Positions 1 to 9,382 of a stretch of 42,761 bases of DNA are shown one piece after another. The notes beneath the pieces are model-generated. The model made no database searches and was not told the DNA's origin. It saw only the letters and a program-made list of their open reading frames with translations. The number at the start of each line of letters is the position of its first letter. Position 1 is the first letter of the stretch. Position numbers and translations under genes: made by a program. Source of the DNA: CAVQAH01 sp963784195 (GTDB taxonomy: Bacteria; Acidobacteriota; Vicinamibacteria; Vicinamibacterales; 2-12-FULL-66-21); the NCBI GenBank assembly GCA_963784195.1, contig CAWARA010000010.1, forward strand, positions 1 through 42,761. The letters are read 5' to 3'.

Positions 1-963
1 GCGCGGTGTCCCAGACCTCCGTGCGCCCCGTGAAGCTGCTGTTGCCGCCAACGCCCTCGACCACCATATTGCTTCACGTTGATGGTCGTCTGAAGTTATC
101 GCTCCGATTGTGAGGCCGAGGACCGGGGGGTCGGCGAAGTCAGGCTTGCTCAGGCTCGGGTGGTAGCGCGAAGACGAGAACGCTCGCGTAGCATGAGCGC
201 GACTAGAGGAGTTGGCCGTTAGCGGATTTGAACAAAGGGATGCGATTATTAGGTGGAGAAGACCAGGGGAGACGAGGATGTCGTCTCGCCGCATGTGTCA
301 TGTGGTGGCCTCGTCAGCCCTGGTCGATTGCGCTGGTGCCTTGTGAACAGCGACGAGACGAAGAAGAGCCGAAGACGAACAGCAGGTACCGAGCAGGTTC
401 TTTTCGTCGTGACTCCCGTGAAGATACTCGTTGCCCCACGGCGAGTAGAGTGCGCCCGAGATACGGGTATACTCAATGAAAAGAATCGAATCGGCAGGAG
501 GACTAGGCACAACGCCTAAGCACGACTTCGACAGCGATCGCCGGACGCGCTTCGGTCAGAGGACGAGCACCATCAGCGGGTCGCCGGCACTCTTGAACCA
601 GCGTCTGAACGCCACGCCGGGAAGTCCGACCACAGCGACGCTCAGGCCGCAATACAAGAAAAAAAACCCACGCCTTGTTCTGTATGACGATGCGCCCACG
701 AGAACGCCGTGATACCAGAGACCAGAACCGCGACGACAATCAGGCAGAGAAAGACACCGGTCGACCGGGCTGCCATCGATATAGGAGTCGACACCGACAG
801 CGGCGCCGCAGACTCATCCACTGACTGACCGAGCGTGACCCCAGAATCACCAGCCAGACCGTCGGGATCCACGTCGCCGACACTCCGGCCGCACCTTCGA
901 CTCGCGCCACAAGAGCGCGAGCATCCCGATCACGCACAAGGAGAGCGCGACTACCGGTGGCAT
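1..963 (-). pseudogene. O-antigen ligase/polymerase (Wzy-like), partial, frame-disrupted
   Basis: Multi-spanning inner-membrane protein expected to polymerise or ligate glycan repeat units in the periplasm. The ATG at 963 lies 5 bp after the asnB stop and opens with a membrane segment (MPPVVALSLCVIGMLALLW). Conserved pieces appear in order but in different frames: WIPTVWLVILGSRSVSQW, DSYIDGSPVDR, FFLYCGLS...GVAFRRWFKSAGDPLMVLVL, SPWGNEYLHG, FFVSSLFTRH and, at the window edge, a VGGNSSFTGRTEVWD motif typical of the Wzy_C loop. At least five frame changes break the reading, and the C-terminus lies outside the window. Retention of all motifs argues for sequencing error over decay. The family call is confident; polymerase versus ligase cannot be decided. 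Confidence 0.72.
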
Positions 964-968
964 CGTGA

Positions 969-2922
969 TTAGTCACAAAGGTTAACTCGATGGTACTTGA
1001 TCTCCAAAGTCTTGGCGAGAGCGATCGGCCACGATGCGACACCAAGCACCACGTCGACTCGCGGCGCTCCGGTCGACCGCAGCCACTGCTCCAGCACCAC
1101 CAGGCTGAACAGCACCTTGTGATTATCCGCCAGGCCCGTGCGGTGGTCGTCGAGCAGCTGCTGCACGGCCCGCGGTCGAGATAGCGGTACATCAGCGAGT
1201 CGGCGTCCTGAGTGTCGCGTCCATCCCGCCGCTCACGGCGTACTGGAACCACTCGTCCACCACGTTCGCCGCGAATCCGCGTTTCTTCCCGCTGATCACC
1301 TCGGCCGGCAGGAAGTCCTGCGCGATGGCCTGTGCATGTATTTCCTCGTGCCCCGGTGGATCTTCAGCGTCGCGTCGAGCCGCACCGCGTACTCCACCAC
1401 AGTCCGATCAGGTACGGCACCCGCACTTCCAGGCTGTGCGCCATTGACATCTTGTCGCCGTACATCAACAGTTCGTCGGGGAGCGACGACTGGAGTTCGA
1501 GCCACTGGAAAGCCGTCAACTCGTCGCCCCGCGCCGCAGCTACTGCAGCTCCCCAGCAATCGAGGATCGTGTCGCCAGGCGCCGGGTCGAGCAGACCGGC
1601 TGGAACAGACCGTCAATCACGTCTCCGGGCAGGATCGAAAACACATTCTGATATCGCCGGAGCCGGTCGGGCGAATCGAGCGCGTAGAGGCCGCGCTTCA
1701 ACGACTCGTTGCGCCGCAGCGTCGCAGCCACCGCCCCCACCACGGCGCGCAGCGGCCGCCGGGATGCGCGCCAAAGTCCCGTAACGAACTCCCAGGTGTC
1801 GCTTGTAGCCGCCAAACAACTCGTCGGGCCCCTGGCCGATCAGTGCGACCTTCACATCATGTCGCGCGCGCTCGCAGACGACGAACATCGGGACGATGGA
1901 CGACGTCGCGACCGGCTCCTCGAGACTGGTCACGACCCTCGACAGCGATTGCTCGAAGTTGTCCCGCGTGATCTCCACCGAGATGTGCTGACTCGAAAAG
2001 TGTTCGGCGATCCGCTGCGCGTCCTCGAGCTCGTCATCCTTGAAGGTCGAGCCGTACCCGACGCTGTAAGTGTGCCAGGACGATCCCACTTCGCTCATCA
2101 GCGCCAGCAGCAACGACGAGTCGATGCCGCCGCTGAGAAGGAGTCCGACCGGCACGTCGCCGATCAGATGACGCTTCAGGGCCGCGCGTACAACGCGAGC
2201 AGCTCGTCCTTCGCCTCGCCGAGCCGTTTCGGCGGGTCGAACGGCGTCGGCCGGAATCGATACCAGCGCGTGACCTGCGCCTCGCCGTTCTCGACAATCA
2301 ACATCGTGCCGGCGGCGAGCTTCCGGATGCCGTCGAAAAGCGTGAGTGGTGACGGCGTATAGCGGTAGCGCAGAAACAGATTCAGCGCCAGCGGATCGAT
2401 GTCGGCCGCCCCGCCCGCCGCGTGCACCAGGGCCCTGATCTCTGAAGCGAAGAACACCGACCCGCCATCGGTCCGGTAATAGACCGGCTTGATGCCCATG
2501 GCATCGCGCGCGACGATCAGCCGGCGTTTTCGCGCATCCCAGAGCGCGAGCCCGAACATGCCGTTGAGACGGTTCAGGAAGTCGTCGCCCCACTCCTTGT
2601 AAGCGTAGATGAGGACCTCGGTATCGGAGCGGGTGCGGAAGACGTGCCCCTTGGCTTCTAGCTCGGCGCGAAGTTCCTGGAAGTTGTAGATTTCGCCGTT
2701 GAAGATGATCCAGACCGACTCCTCCGGATCGCTCATCGGCTGGTGACCGCCAGAAAGGTCGATGATCGACAGGCGCCGGAAGCCAAGCCCCAGCGGGCCG
2801 CGAACGTAGAAGCCCTCGTCGTCGGGCCCACGATGGGCGAGCGTGCGCGTCGCCTCCCTAATCTCCTGCTGGACGATCGGCCTGTCAGTCCGGAAATTGT
2901 ACTGGCCGTAAATGCCGCACAT
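969..2922 (-). pseudogene. asnB: Asparagine synthase-type amidotransferase (frame-disrupted)
   Basis: Glutamine-hydrolysing asparagine synthetase family, the type common in exosortase/EPS loci, where it probably amidates a sugar acid (inference). The N-terminal glutaminase is intact: Cys2 nucleophile in MCGIYGQYN, then RGPDDEG, RLSIIDLSGGHQPM and FNGEIYN. The synthetase domain follows in another frame with the PPi loop SGGIDSS and the GQGPDELFGGYKRH motif. Further pieces (LPDELLMYGDKMSMAHSLEV, DRTVVEYAVRLDATLKIH, ISGKKRGFAANVV, LFSLVVLEQWLR) are recovered only by switching frame about seven times, near 2190, 1760, 1600, 1412, 1345, 1225 and 1175. Near 1412 a single missing G (TACCTGATCGG for Y-L-D-R) explains the shift. 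Summed length is about 650 residues, normal for the family. It starts 15 bp after the glycosyltransferase stop, in the same operon. Confidence 0.85.
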
Positions 2923-2937
2923 GGTTGTTGTAGGGTC

Positions 2938-4258
2938 CTACAGACGTTCTCGGAGAAGCGCGCAGGTTCTGCGAGGGCGACTCTCGATGGGAGGAGCGCT
3001 CGCGGTCACGAACTCCCGGTTGAAGAGCCGGCCGTAGGCCTTCAGCAGATTTCGAGAGGTGATCGCCCAGCTCAGCTCCTCGCGAATCCGGCGCCGGCCA
3101 ATCGCACCCATCCTCTCACGGCGGTCGGGGTCATCCATCAGCTCGGCAACGGCGCTCGCGAACGCCGCCTCGTCATTCGGTGGGACGTACACGGCTGCAT
3201 CGTCGGCGGACGTTCTCGTCTCCTTCAGGTCGAACGACACGATCGGCTTTCCGAGGGCCATGTACTCCATGACCTTGATCCACGTCGACACGTCGTTCAG
3301 CGGGCTCGAGGGGTTGGGATCGAGGCCGATGTCCGCCGTCGAGAGGTACCGCATCATGTCCTCGTCGGGAATGAAGCCCGTGAAGAGGACGTGCTTCCCG
3401 AGATCCAGTTTCTTCGACAGCGCTTTCAGCTCGTCGAGCGAATCCCCGTCGCCGATGAGGACGCAGTAGAAATCGTGGCGATTCACGATCTGTCGAAGCT
3501 GATGCAGGGCCCTCAGCAGGTAGTCCACGCCGTCCTGCGGGTTCATCGCACCGACGTAGCCGAGAATGGTCTTCCCGCTGTTGCGCAGCTCCTCGTCGGG
3601 CTCGATGAGCCGCACACGCGACAGGTCAGGGCCGTTGCGAACGATGAACACGCGCTCCGGCGCGGCGCCGTGACGCGCGATGTCGATCTCGCGATAGCTC
3701 GCGTTGGTGACGATCAGTACGTCCGAGAGCCGGACCGAGCACCTTTCGAGAACGTTGAGAATCTTCGGGATCAGCCCGCCGGCCGTCTTGTAACGCGAGG
3801 CGTACAGCTCCGGCGACAGATCGTGGTGATCGAAGACGAACTTCCGGCCGAACAGCTTGTGGACGGCACCGACCAGAAAGAGCATGTCCGGAGGGTTGTG
3901 CGCGTGAAGAACGTCGAAGCCCTCCTTCAGCCCGATGTACATGCTGATGCAGCAGGCACGCCCCAGTGAAGTATCCGTACTCGATCAGGTAGCCCGCGAC
4001 GGTCTGCAGCTTCCGAACGAGCTTGCGCAACGGTGACTCGCCGACCTGCGGCAGCTTCTTGAATACCGTCAGCCGGGGGATGCGGTACACACTGACGCCG
4101 TCGAGGTCTTCGCGGGCCGGTTGCCCGGCGCCGCGGAGCGCGATCACACTGACTTTGATGCCGTTGTTCTTGAGCGTATACGCTTCGTTGCGGACGCGGG
4201 TGTCCGCAGGAAACGTATTCTCAACGAGCATCAGAACTCTACCAGCATATTCCTTCAT
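2938..4258 (-). CDS. Family 4 glycosyltransferase (one frameshift)
   Basis: Cytoplasmic GT-B fold glycosyltransferase expected to add a sugar to the lipid-linked repeat unit. The start chosen is ATG 4258 (MKEYAGRVLMLVENTFPADT), overlapping the end of the algD-like gene by 20 bp. N-terminal features are PADTRVRNEAYTL and the GVSVYRIPR strand; then LHAHNPPDMLFLV and FDHHDLSPELY (acceptor domain). The donor domain carries LGYVGAMNPQDGVDYLL, the GDGDSLDELK strand, FTGFIPDEDM, and the GT4 sugar-nucleotide region DPNPSSPLNDVSTWIKVMEY followed by MALGKPIVSFD. The frame changes near 3955-3965 between YGYFTGAC and SMYIGLKEGFDV, one base off. Merged length is about 440 residues, normal for GT4. Sugar specificity is not readable from sequence. 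Confidence 0.88.
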
Positions 4259-5549
4259 AACGCTGCCCGTTCTGAGCGTGTCCCTGAGGCATCGCTCGAA
4301 CCAAATCGATGACGTGTTTTCCATTGCCTGCATTCAGCAGCCAGTTCTCGACGGCCGGTGAGCGCTTGGCGACGACGACCACGTCGGAATCGGCGACGGC
4401 TTCGTCGAGCGACGAACACATCAGCCGTGAGATGTGCGGAATCGTCTGATCGATGTACGCACGGTTCGAACCGTACACGCGAGCCAGCGACACGTCTTCG
4501 TCGAAGATCGCGACCTCGTGTCCCTTGCCGATGAGCATCTCGATCAGCTCGGCGATAGGGCTCTCACGCAGATCGTCGGTGCCAGGCTTGAAGCTGAGAC
4601 CGACCATCGCAATCTTCTTCTTCCCGGTCTTCTTGATCAGGCGGTACGCCTCTTCGATCTGATGCGTGTTGCTCGTCAGGATCGAACGCAGCACGGGCGG
4701 CTCGAGGTCCAGCTCCTTTGCCTTGTAGAGGAGCGCCCGCAGATCCTTGGGCAGGCACGAGCCGCCGAAGGCGAAGCCCGGCTGCAGGTAAGCACGCGAG
4801 ATGTTCAGCTTCTGGTCCTGGCAGAAGACGTCGAGCACCGTCGTGCCATCGACGCCCAGCCGCTTGCAGAGCAGGCCCATCTCGTTGGCGAACGTAATCT
4901 TCAGCGCATGGAACGCATTGCCGGCGTACTTGACCATTTCGGCAACAGCGAGCGGCGTGCGAATCATCGGCGCCGGAAGGCCCGCGTACAACTGAGCGAT
5001 CACGTCGCCGCTTCGCTGGTCCAGCTCGCCGATGACAGTGAACGGCGGGCAGTGATAGTCGCGAATCGACGATCCCTCGCGCAGGAACTCCGGGTTCATG
5101 CATACGCCGAAATCGCGGCCGGCTTTCTTGCCCGACGTCTGCTCGAGCACGGGGATGACCAGCGACTCGGTCGTGCCGGGTAACACCGTGCTCCTGATGC
5201 AGACGACGTGGTAGGTGCTTCGGGAGGCGATGAACGCTCCGATCTGCTGAACGGCCCGGCGGACGTAGTCGAGGCAGAGGCTGCCGTTCTCGTTGCTGGG
5301 AGTTCCGACGCAGACGATCGACAGATCGGAATCCTGAAGCTCGCCCGATGTGGCGCGGAGCTTACCGGAACGAACGACATCCGCGATCAGCTCCGGCAGC
5401 CCCGGTTCGAGCACCGGGCTGAGTCCGGCATTGATGTTCGCGACCTTCTTCTCGTCGACGTCGACACCGAGCACGTCGTGGCCGGCATCCGCCAGACAAG
5501 CGGCTGACACCGACCCGACGTAACCCAGACCGAAAATACTTATCTTCAC
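4239..5549 (-). CDS. algD: GDP-mannose 6-dehydrogenase (AlgD-type)
   Basis: NAD-dependent four-electron oxidation of a nucleotide sugar to its uronate, predicted GDP-mannose to GDP-mannuronate. Rossmann motif FGLGYVGSVSAACL at the N-terminus, EPGLPEL, CVGTPSNENG, RSTVLPGT, MNPEFLREGS, and the catalytic cysteine 265 in GGSCLPKD. Length (436 residues), the FCQDQKLNISRAYLQPGFAF stretch and the terminal EGICW resemble Pseudomonas AlgD more than UDP-glucose dehydrogenases, hence the GDP-mannose call. It starts at GTG 5549 and is unbroken, unlike several neighbours. It lies between the aminotransferase and the glycosyltransferase in one transcription unit. No alginate polymerase genes (alg8, alg44) are present, so the product feeds this EPS, not classical alginate. 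UDP-glucose or UDP-GlcNAc as substrate remains possible. Confidence 0.88.
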   Translation of the reverse strand: MKISIFGLGYVGSVSAACLADAGHDVLGVDVDEKKVANINAGLSPVLEPGLPELIADVVRSGKLRATSGELQDSDLSIVCVGTPSNENGSLCLDYVRRAVQQIGAFIASRSTYHVVCIRSTVLPGTTESLVIPVLEQTSGKKAGRDFGVCMNPEFLREGSSIRDYHCPPFTVIGELDQRSGDVIAQLYAGLPAPMIRTPLAVAEMVKYAGNAFHALKITFANEMGLLCKRLGVDGTTVLDVFCQDQKLNISRAYLQPGFAFGGSCLPKDLRALLYKAKELDLEPPVLRSILTSNTHQIEEAYRLIKKTGKKKIAMVGLSFKPGTDDLRESPIAELIEMLIGKGHEVAIFDEDVSLARVYGSNRAYIDQTIPHISRLMCSSLDEAVADSDVVVVAKRSPAVENWLLNAGNGKHVIDLVRAMPQGHAQNGQRYEGICW

Positions 5550-5602
5550 TATTCAGCGCCCCGTCTTGTATTGAACGTTCGATTGGTTCGAAGACATCAC
5601 AG

Positions 5603-6826
5603 TCAGCGGCTTGCGACTTGACCACCGTAGCCTTGGCGAAGGTGGTCGCCAACGAAGGCCGCGACTTCCTGTACCACGCGCTGCTGCTGCTCGAGCGTCA
5701 GCCCGGGGAACATCGGCAGCGAGAGAATCTGCTTCGCAACCTGCTCGGTCACAGGAAGGCTGACCTTGTCGAATCCGCGCTCGCGATAGCACTGCTGCAG
5801 GTGCACGGGGACCGGATAGTGCAGACCGGTGTCGATGCCCTTGGCCTTCAGATGCTTCGCGAGGCCGTCGCGGTCGTTCACCTTGATTACGTAAAGGTGG
5901 TACGCCGCACGGCTCCACTCGGGTTCCACCGGCACAACCGATCCGAGCATCGCGCGCCCGAACAGGTCCGCGTAACGGCGCGCCGCTTCGCGGCGCTGCG
6001 TGTTCCAGGCGTCGAGGTGACGCAGCTTGATCCGCAGGAACGCCGCCTGGATCGAATCGAGCCGGCCGTTGTATCCCTCGAGGTCGTGGTAATACTTCTG
6101 CGACTGGCCGTGCTCGCGGAGCATCCGCACGGTCTTGGCGATCTCCGGGTCGTTGGTCGTGACCGCACCGGCTTCACCGCACGCTCCGAGGTTCTTGCCC
6201 GGATAGAAGCTGAACGCTGCCACCTTGCCGAAACTGCCGGCGCGGCGCCACCCGCCGTCCTCGGCTTCGTACTCGGCGCCCTGCGCCTGGCAGGCATCCT
6301 CGACCACCATCAACCCGTACTCGCGCGCCAGGCCCATGATGGCGTCCATGTCCGCCATCTGTCCGTAGAGGTGGACCGGTAGCACCGCCTTGATTGGCCG
6401 GCCGCTGCGCTGGCCGAGCGGCAAGCCCGTCGCCGGATCCTTGCGGCACGCGCCGAGATAGTCGGCGAGCGCCATCGAGCTCATGTTGAACGTCCGCTCG
6501 TCGACGTCGACGAACTCCGCCTCGGCGCCGCACTGGCTGATCGCTTCGACCGTGGCCAGAAACGTGTGCGCCACCGTCAGCACCGCGTCACCAGAGCCGA
6601 CACCGGCAGCCATCAGGGCAAAGCGCAGGGCGTCGGTGCCGTTGCTCACGCCCACGCAATGGGTCGATCCGCAGAAATCGGCAAACTCGCGCTCGAAGTT
6701 CTCGACTTCGGGGCCGCCGATGAATCGGGCCGATCGGAGCGCTTCCCTGAATGCCTCGACGAACTCGTGCTCGAGCTCGCGATGCGGGGTGACCAGGTCC
6801 AGGAACGGGATGTGGTTCGTCGTCAT
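5603..6826 (-). CDS. DegT/DnrJ/EryC1 sugar aminotransferase
   Basis: PLP-dependent transfer of an amino group from glutamate to a keto-sugar nucleotide. PIPFLDL-type start (MTTNHIPFLDLVTPHRELE), SNGTDALRFAL, VVEDACQAQGA (PLP aspartate 177) and the Schiff-base lysine 211 in SFYPGKNLGACGEAG, then NGRLDSIQAAFLRIKL and GIDTGLHYPVPVHLQ. ATG 6826 has AAAGGA six bases upstream. The same frame is open without a stop all the way from the exosortase, so as read the two form one 792-residue frame. The last residues (RQGYGGQVASR) come from an inverted repeat, not from the enzyme fold. With the Gfo/Idh gene upstream it suggests a WlbA/WlbC-like route to a 3-amino-uronic sugar; the matching acetyltransferase is not in the window. 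Confidence 0.9.
   Translation of the reverse strand: MTTNHIPFLDLVTPHRELEHEFVEAFREALRSARFIGGPEVENFEREFADFCGSTHCVGVSNGTDALRFALMAAGVGSGDAVLTVAHTFLATVEAISQCGAEAEFVDVDERTFNMSSMALADYLGACRKDPATGLPLGQRSGRPIKAVLPVHLYGQMADMDAIMGLAREYGLMVVEDACQAQGAEYEAEDGGWRRAGSFGKVAAFSFYPGKNLGACGEAGAVTTNDPEIAKTVRMLREHGQSQKYYHDLEGYNGRLDSIQAAFLRIKLRHLDAWNTQRREAARRYADLFGRAMLGSVVPVEPEWSRAAYHLYVIKVNDRDGLAKHLKAKGIDTGLHYPVPVHLQQCYRERGFDKVSLPVTEQVAKQILSLPMFPGLTLEQQQRVVQEVAAFVGDHLRQGYGGQVASR
5620..5647. repeat. Repeat encoding a GYGGQ protein tail
   Basis: A 28-bp unit with 7-bp inverted arms (GACCACC at 5620-5626, GGTGGTC at 5641-5647). Read on the minus strand it encodes HLRQGYGGQ at the very C-terminus of the aminotransferase, beyond the last family-conserved residues. 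I recall near-identical tails on unrelated acidobacterial proteins, which suggests a dispersed repeat that tolerates insertion at gene ends; that recollection is not checkable here. Confidence 0.5.
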
Positions 6827-7828
6827 GGTGTCCTTTTGGTTATGGGGAGTCTGAAACGGCGATGGGCGATGGGCGATGGGCGATGGGCGATCCATTACCC
6901 TTTGCCCATTGCCCTTTGCCATTACCTTGCCCATCGCCCAGGTGGCCCACCGCCCAAGCAGCCGCCTTCCTTCGGCGGCGCGGAGCGCCATCAGCACGAT
7001 GGCCAGAAGTCCCAGGGCGAGCAGAAAGAACGCGATGCCGCCTTCACGGTGGAGCTGACCGGTCAGATAGCCGGGATCCACGTGAATCGAGAGCAGCGTG
7101 AGCGCCACGATCCGGATGCCGTTCTTGATCACGGTGACCGGGATGATCGCCAGCGCCAGCGCCAGCTTCGTCCAGCCGCGTGTCAGGAACTGATAGCCGG
7201 CGAGCAGACCGGTCAGCGTCAGCGCGATGGTCGACCGGATGCCGCTGCACTCGTCGGCAATCTCAATCGCCAGGTTCGGCAGCGTGAAGACGAACCCTTC
7301 GCGGGATACCGGCGTCCCGGTCAGGGCGAACAGTCCCGCGACCACTTCGGTCGAACCGACCTTCAGCACCCTGGTCAGGCCGTCGAGCACGACGCTCGGG
7401 AGCGGGACCGTGAAGATCAGAAAGAACAACGGGAACAGCGCAACCCTGGCGGCCGCCTGGCCGAAGAACATCAGGAAGCCGGCAATCCAGTACGCCACGA
7501 TGGCAGCAACCCACGGCGCGAGCTGATCCTCGGGCCGTGCGGCCGTTTGCAGCGCAAGGCCGGCGAACGACAGGGCGACGCCGCATGCGACGGCGGCGAG
7601 GCCCGCGGGCCATCCCCAGCTCACCTTCGAAAAGATCTCGTCCTTGCGCTGGTACACGAGCACCAGCGTGACGAGCGGAATCAGAACCACGTGCGAGGCC
7701 GAGGCATTCGCCTGCGAGTATTCATAGAGGCCGCTGAGGGCCCGCGCGTGAATCAGCGCGACTGCCGCGCAGTACGCAACGAACGCCGCCGTGCGGGTGC
7801 TGAGCGTCATCCGACCGCTCCGCGTCAT
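6826..7828 (-). CDS. Exosortase (XrtA/EpsH-like membrane transpeptidase), no own stop
   Basis: Polytopic inner-membrane cysteine protease/transpeptidase expected to process PEP-CTERM-type proteins alongside EPS production. Start ATG 7828 overlaps the deacetylase stop (ATGA), implying translational coupling. At least seven hydrophobic segments and the exosortase triad are visible: Cys194 in ADECSGIRST, Arg239 in KNGIRI, His260 in LTGQLHREGG. The family fold ends near residue 295 (LMALRAAEGRRLLGR), but no stop follows. The frame continues through a tandem-repeat spacer encoding a low-complexity linker into the aminotransferase start at 6826. A one-base change in the spacer would expose a TAA in the next frame, so this is either a genuine fusion or an indel. 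No PEP-CTERM substrate gene is seen in the window. Confidence 0.88.
6861..6891. repeat. Tandem 7-bp repeat (GATGGGC)n between exosortase and aminotransferase
   Basis: Four head-to-tail GATGGGC units plus GAT. The following 60 bp carry complementary fragments (TTGCCCATTGCCC, TTGCCCATCGCCCA), so the spacer can fold back on itself. Seven-base units change frame when copy number changes, which bears on whether the exosortase and the aminotransferase are fused. Confidence 0.85.
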
Positions 7829-9244
7829 CTGATCGCTCCCCTGGGCGGTTCGACGCGATACACGACGCGATTCCCTTCCAGGCGCGCGTACGCGAGCCTC
7901 GCGCGATGGCTGTCCGGCCCTTCGATCCGCCAGGATCGCCCGTGTGGTACGACCGCCATCTGATGACGGCTGCGCCACCATCGGTCGACCTCGGCCGGGA
8001 GCGCCATCCAGATGTTCCGCTCGTCCCGAAGGCGCGTCAGGTAGGACAGCAGATCGGCATAGACCGCCAGCGCCCGCTCCTCGATCAGGTAGTCAGGATG
8101 CGTGAGCACGGTGATCAGGCCGTTGCGCGAGGTGATCTGCTCGGCCTGTTGCTGCCACAGCCCGATCGTGTAATCGCCGAGAATGTGGAACAGCGAATAG
8201 TCCTGGACGGTGGTCAGCGGCAGCTCCACCATCTTGCCGAGGAAGTACGGCATGACGGTGCAGCAACCGCCACGCTGCGGTTCGAGGTGCGCGGCGTTGG
8301 GCACCGACATGTCGTACGAGAAGCCCAGCGCGTCGAACCAGTCCAGCTGCCGGTACATCGAGCCCGAGCGGAACCCGCGCGATCCGAGCCGCTCCGCGTG
8401 CGCGTTGATGCGCTGTGCGCGCTCGAGGAACTGTTCCCGGCTGGCGAACAGGTGCCCGTCGTGATTGAGGTCGTGCACGTTGACCTCGAACCCCTGTTCA
8501 CGGATGCGGCCGACCATCTCGTCAGTCAGGGCGCGGCGTCCCTCGGGCACGACCTGGAATGACGATTTGATCCCGAACGAGTCGTCGATCGTCATCAGCG
8601 CGTCGCAGAAATCACCGCCGGGAGCGCCCTCGACGTCGTGCGTCACGATCATCGCGCTCGACGCGCCGTTCGGCCAGAACCAGACGAACGGAATCTCTCC
8701 GCCCGAGGCTCTTCAGCACCATCGCCATCACCGACTCCATCAACGTCTCGACGGTGACGTCGACAGGCCAGGCGGGGAACAGAATCCGGCGCCAGTCGGC
8801 CAGCGGGATCCGCTGGATGTGACGGCGGACGCCAACCGGCAGGACCGGCCGGACGAAGTAATAGAACTGCCGCAGCGTCCCCGAACCCGTCATCCATTCG
8901 AGGTACGGTTCCTGCGGATAGCGTTCCTCGCGCAGGTTGCGAAGCACCTCGGCGAGGTCGAACGGCAGGCTCACGCCTTCAGGCCCGCAGGTCGCCGACG
9001 TCGACAGATCCGTGAGGCCATCGGTGGCCCGGCGGACCGGATCGCTCCCCGGCCGGCGTCCGTAGCAAATCGCGCCTCCGAACCTGAAGTACCCAGCCTC
9101 CTCGGACAGTGCGGTCGACGGACGGATGGCGGCAAACGGCGCGGGACAACAGAAGTAGTCCCTGAACGCGGTTTGTGATGTCACGTCGAGGAGACCGTCA
9201 GAAGCGGCCAGGGCAGTCCGCGGCGCTTCATCGAGTACTCGCAT
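7825..9244 (-). CDS. Polysaccharide deacetylase-like protein (one frameshift)
   Basis: NodB-type carbohydrate esterase fold expected to remove acetyl groups from the exopolysaccharide. The C-terminal half holds the signature: MIVTHDVEGAPGGDF (metal aspartate motif), FQVVPEGR, then VHDLNHDGHLF (H-x4-H type metal motif), GFRSGSMYR, and LTHPDYL near the end. The N-terminal 180 residues (FRFGGAICYGRR, PFDLAEVLRNLREERY) are a family-specific extension. The two parts are in different frames; at about 8698 one extra G in a GGG run separates VLKSLG from GEIPFVWFWPNGASS, and deleting it restores continuous reading. ATG 9244 is preferred over a TTG 24 bases upstream. Total about 473 residues. Ends in an ATGA overlap with the exosortase. 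Confidence 0.82.
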
Positions 9245-9382
9245 GGGCTTCCGATGGGGGTTAGACAAAGAGAAATCAGTGCAGGAGTGCTGAGTGCACG
9301 GGCCGTGGGTGCAGGTGCTTTCCGTGCTGACTCGGCCGCCGAGGAGCCGATTACCGCTTAAAAGCTGGAATGCACCGGCCCC

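Noticed and set aside
210..240. Minus-strand GTTCAAATCC resembling a tRNA T-loop
   Set aside because: The flanking bases do not pair as a T-stem and no anticodon or D arm is present; the stretch is inside the broken Wzy-like gene.
4239..5549. Alginate biosynthesis operon because of the AlgD-type enzyme
   Set aside because: No alg8, alg44, epimerase or lyase genes; the surrounding genes form a lipid-linked, Wzx/Wzy-like EPS pathway.
6861..6960. Repeats between exosortase and aminotransferase as a CRISPR array
   Set aside because: Units are 7 bp with no spacers and there are no cas genes; it is a simple tandem repeat with fold-back remains.
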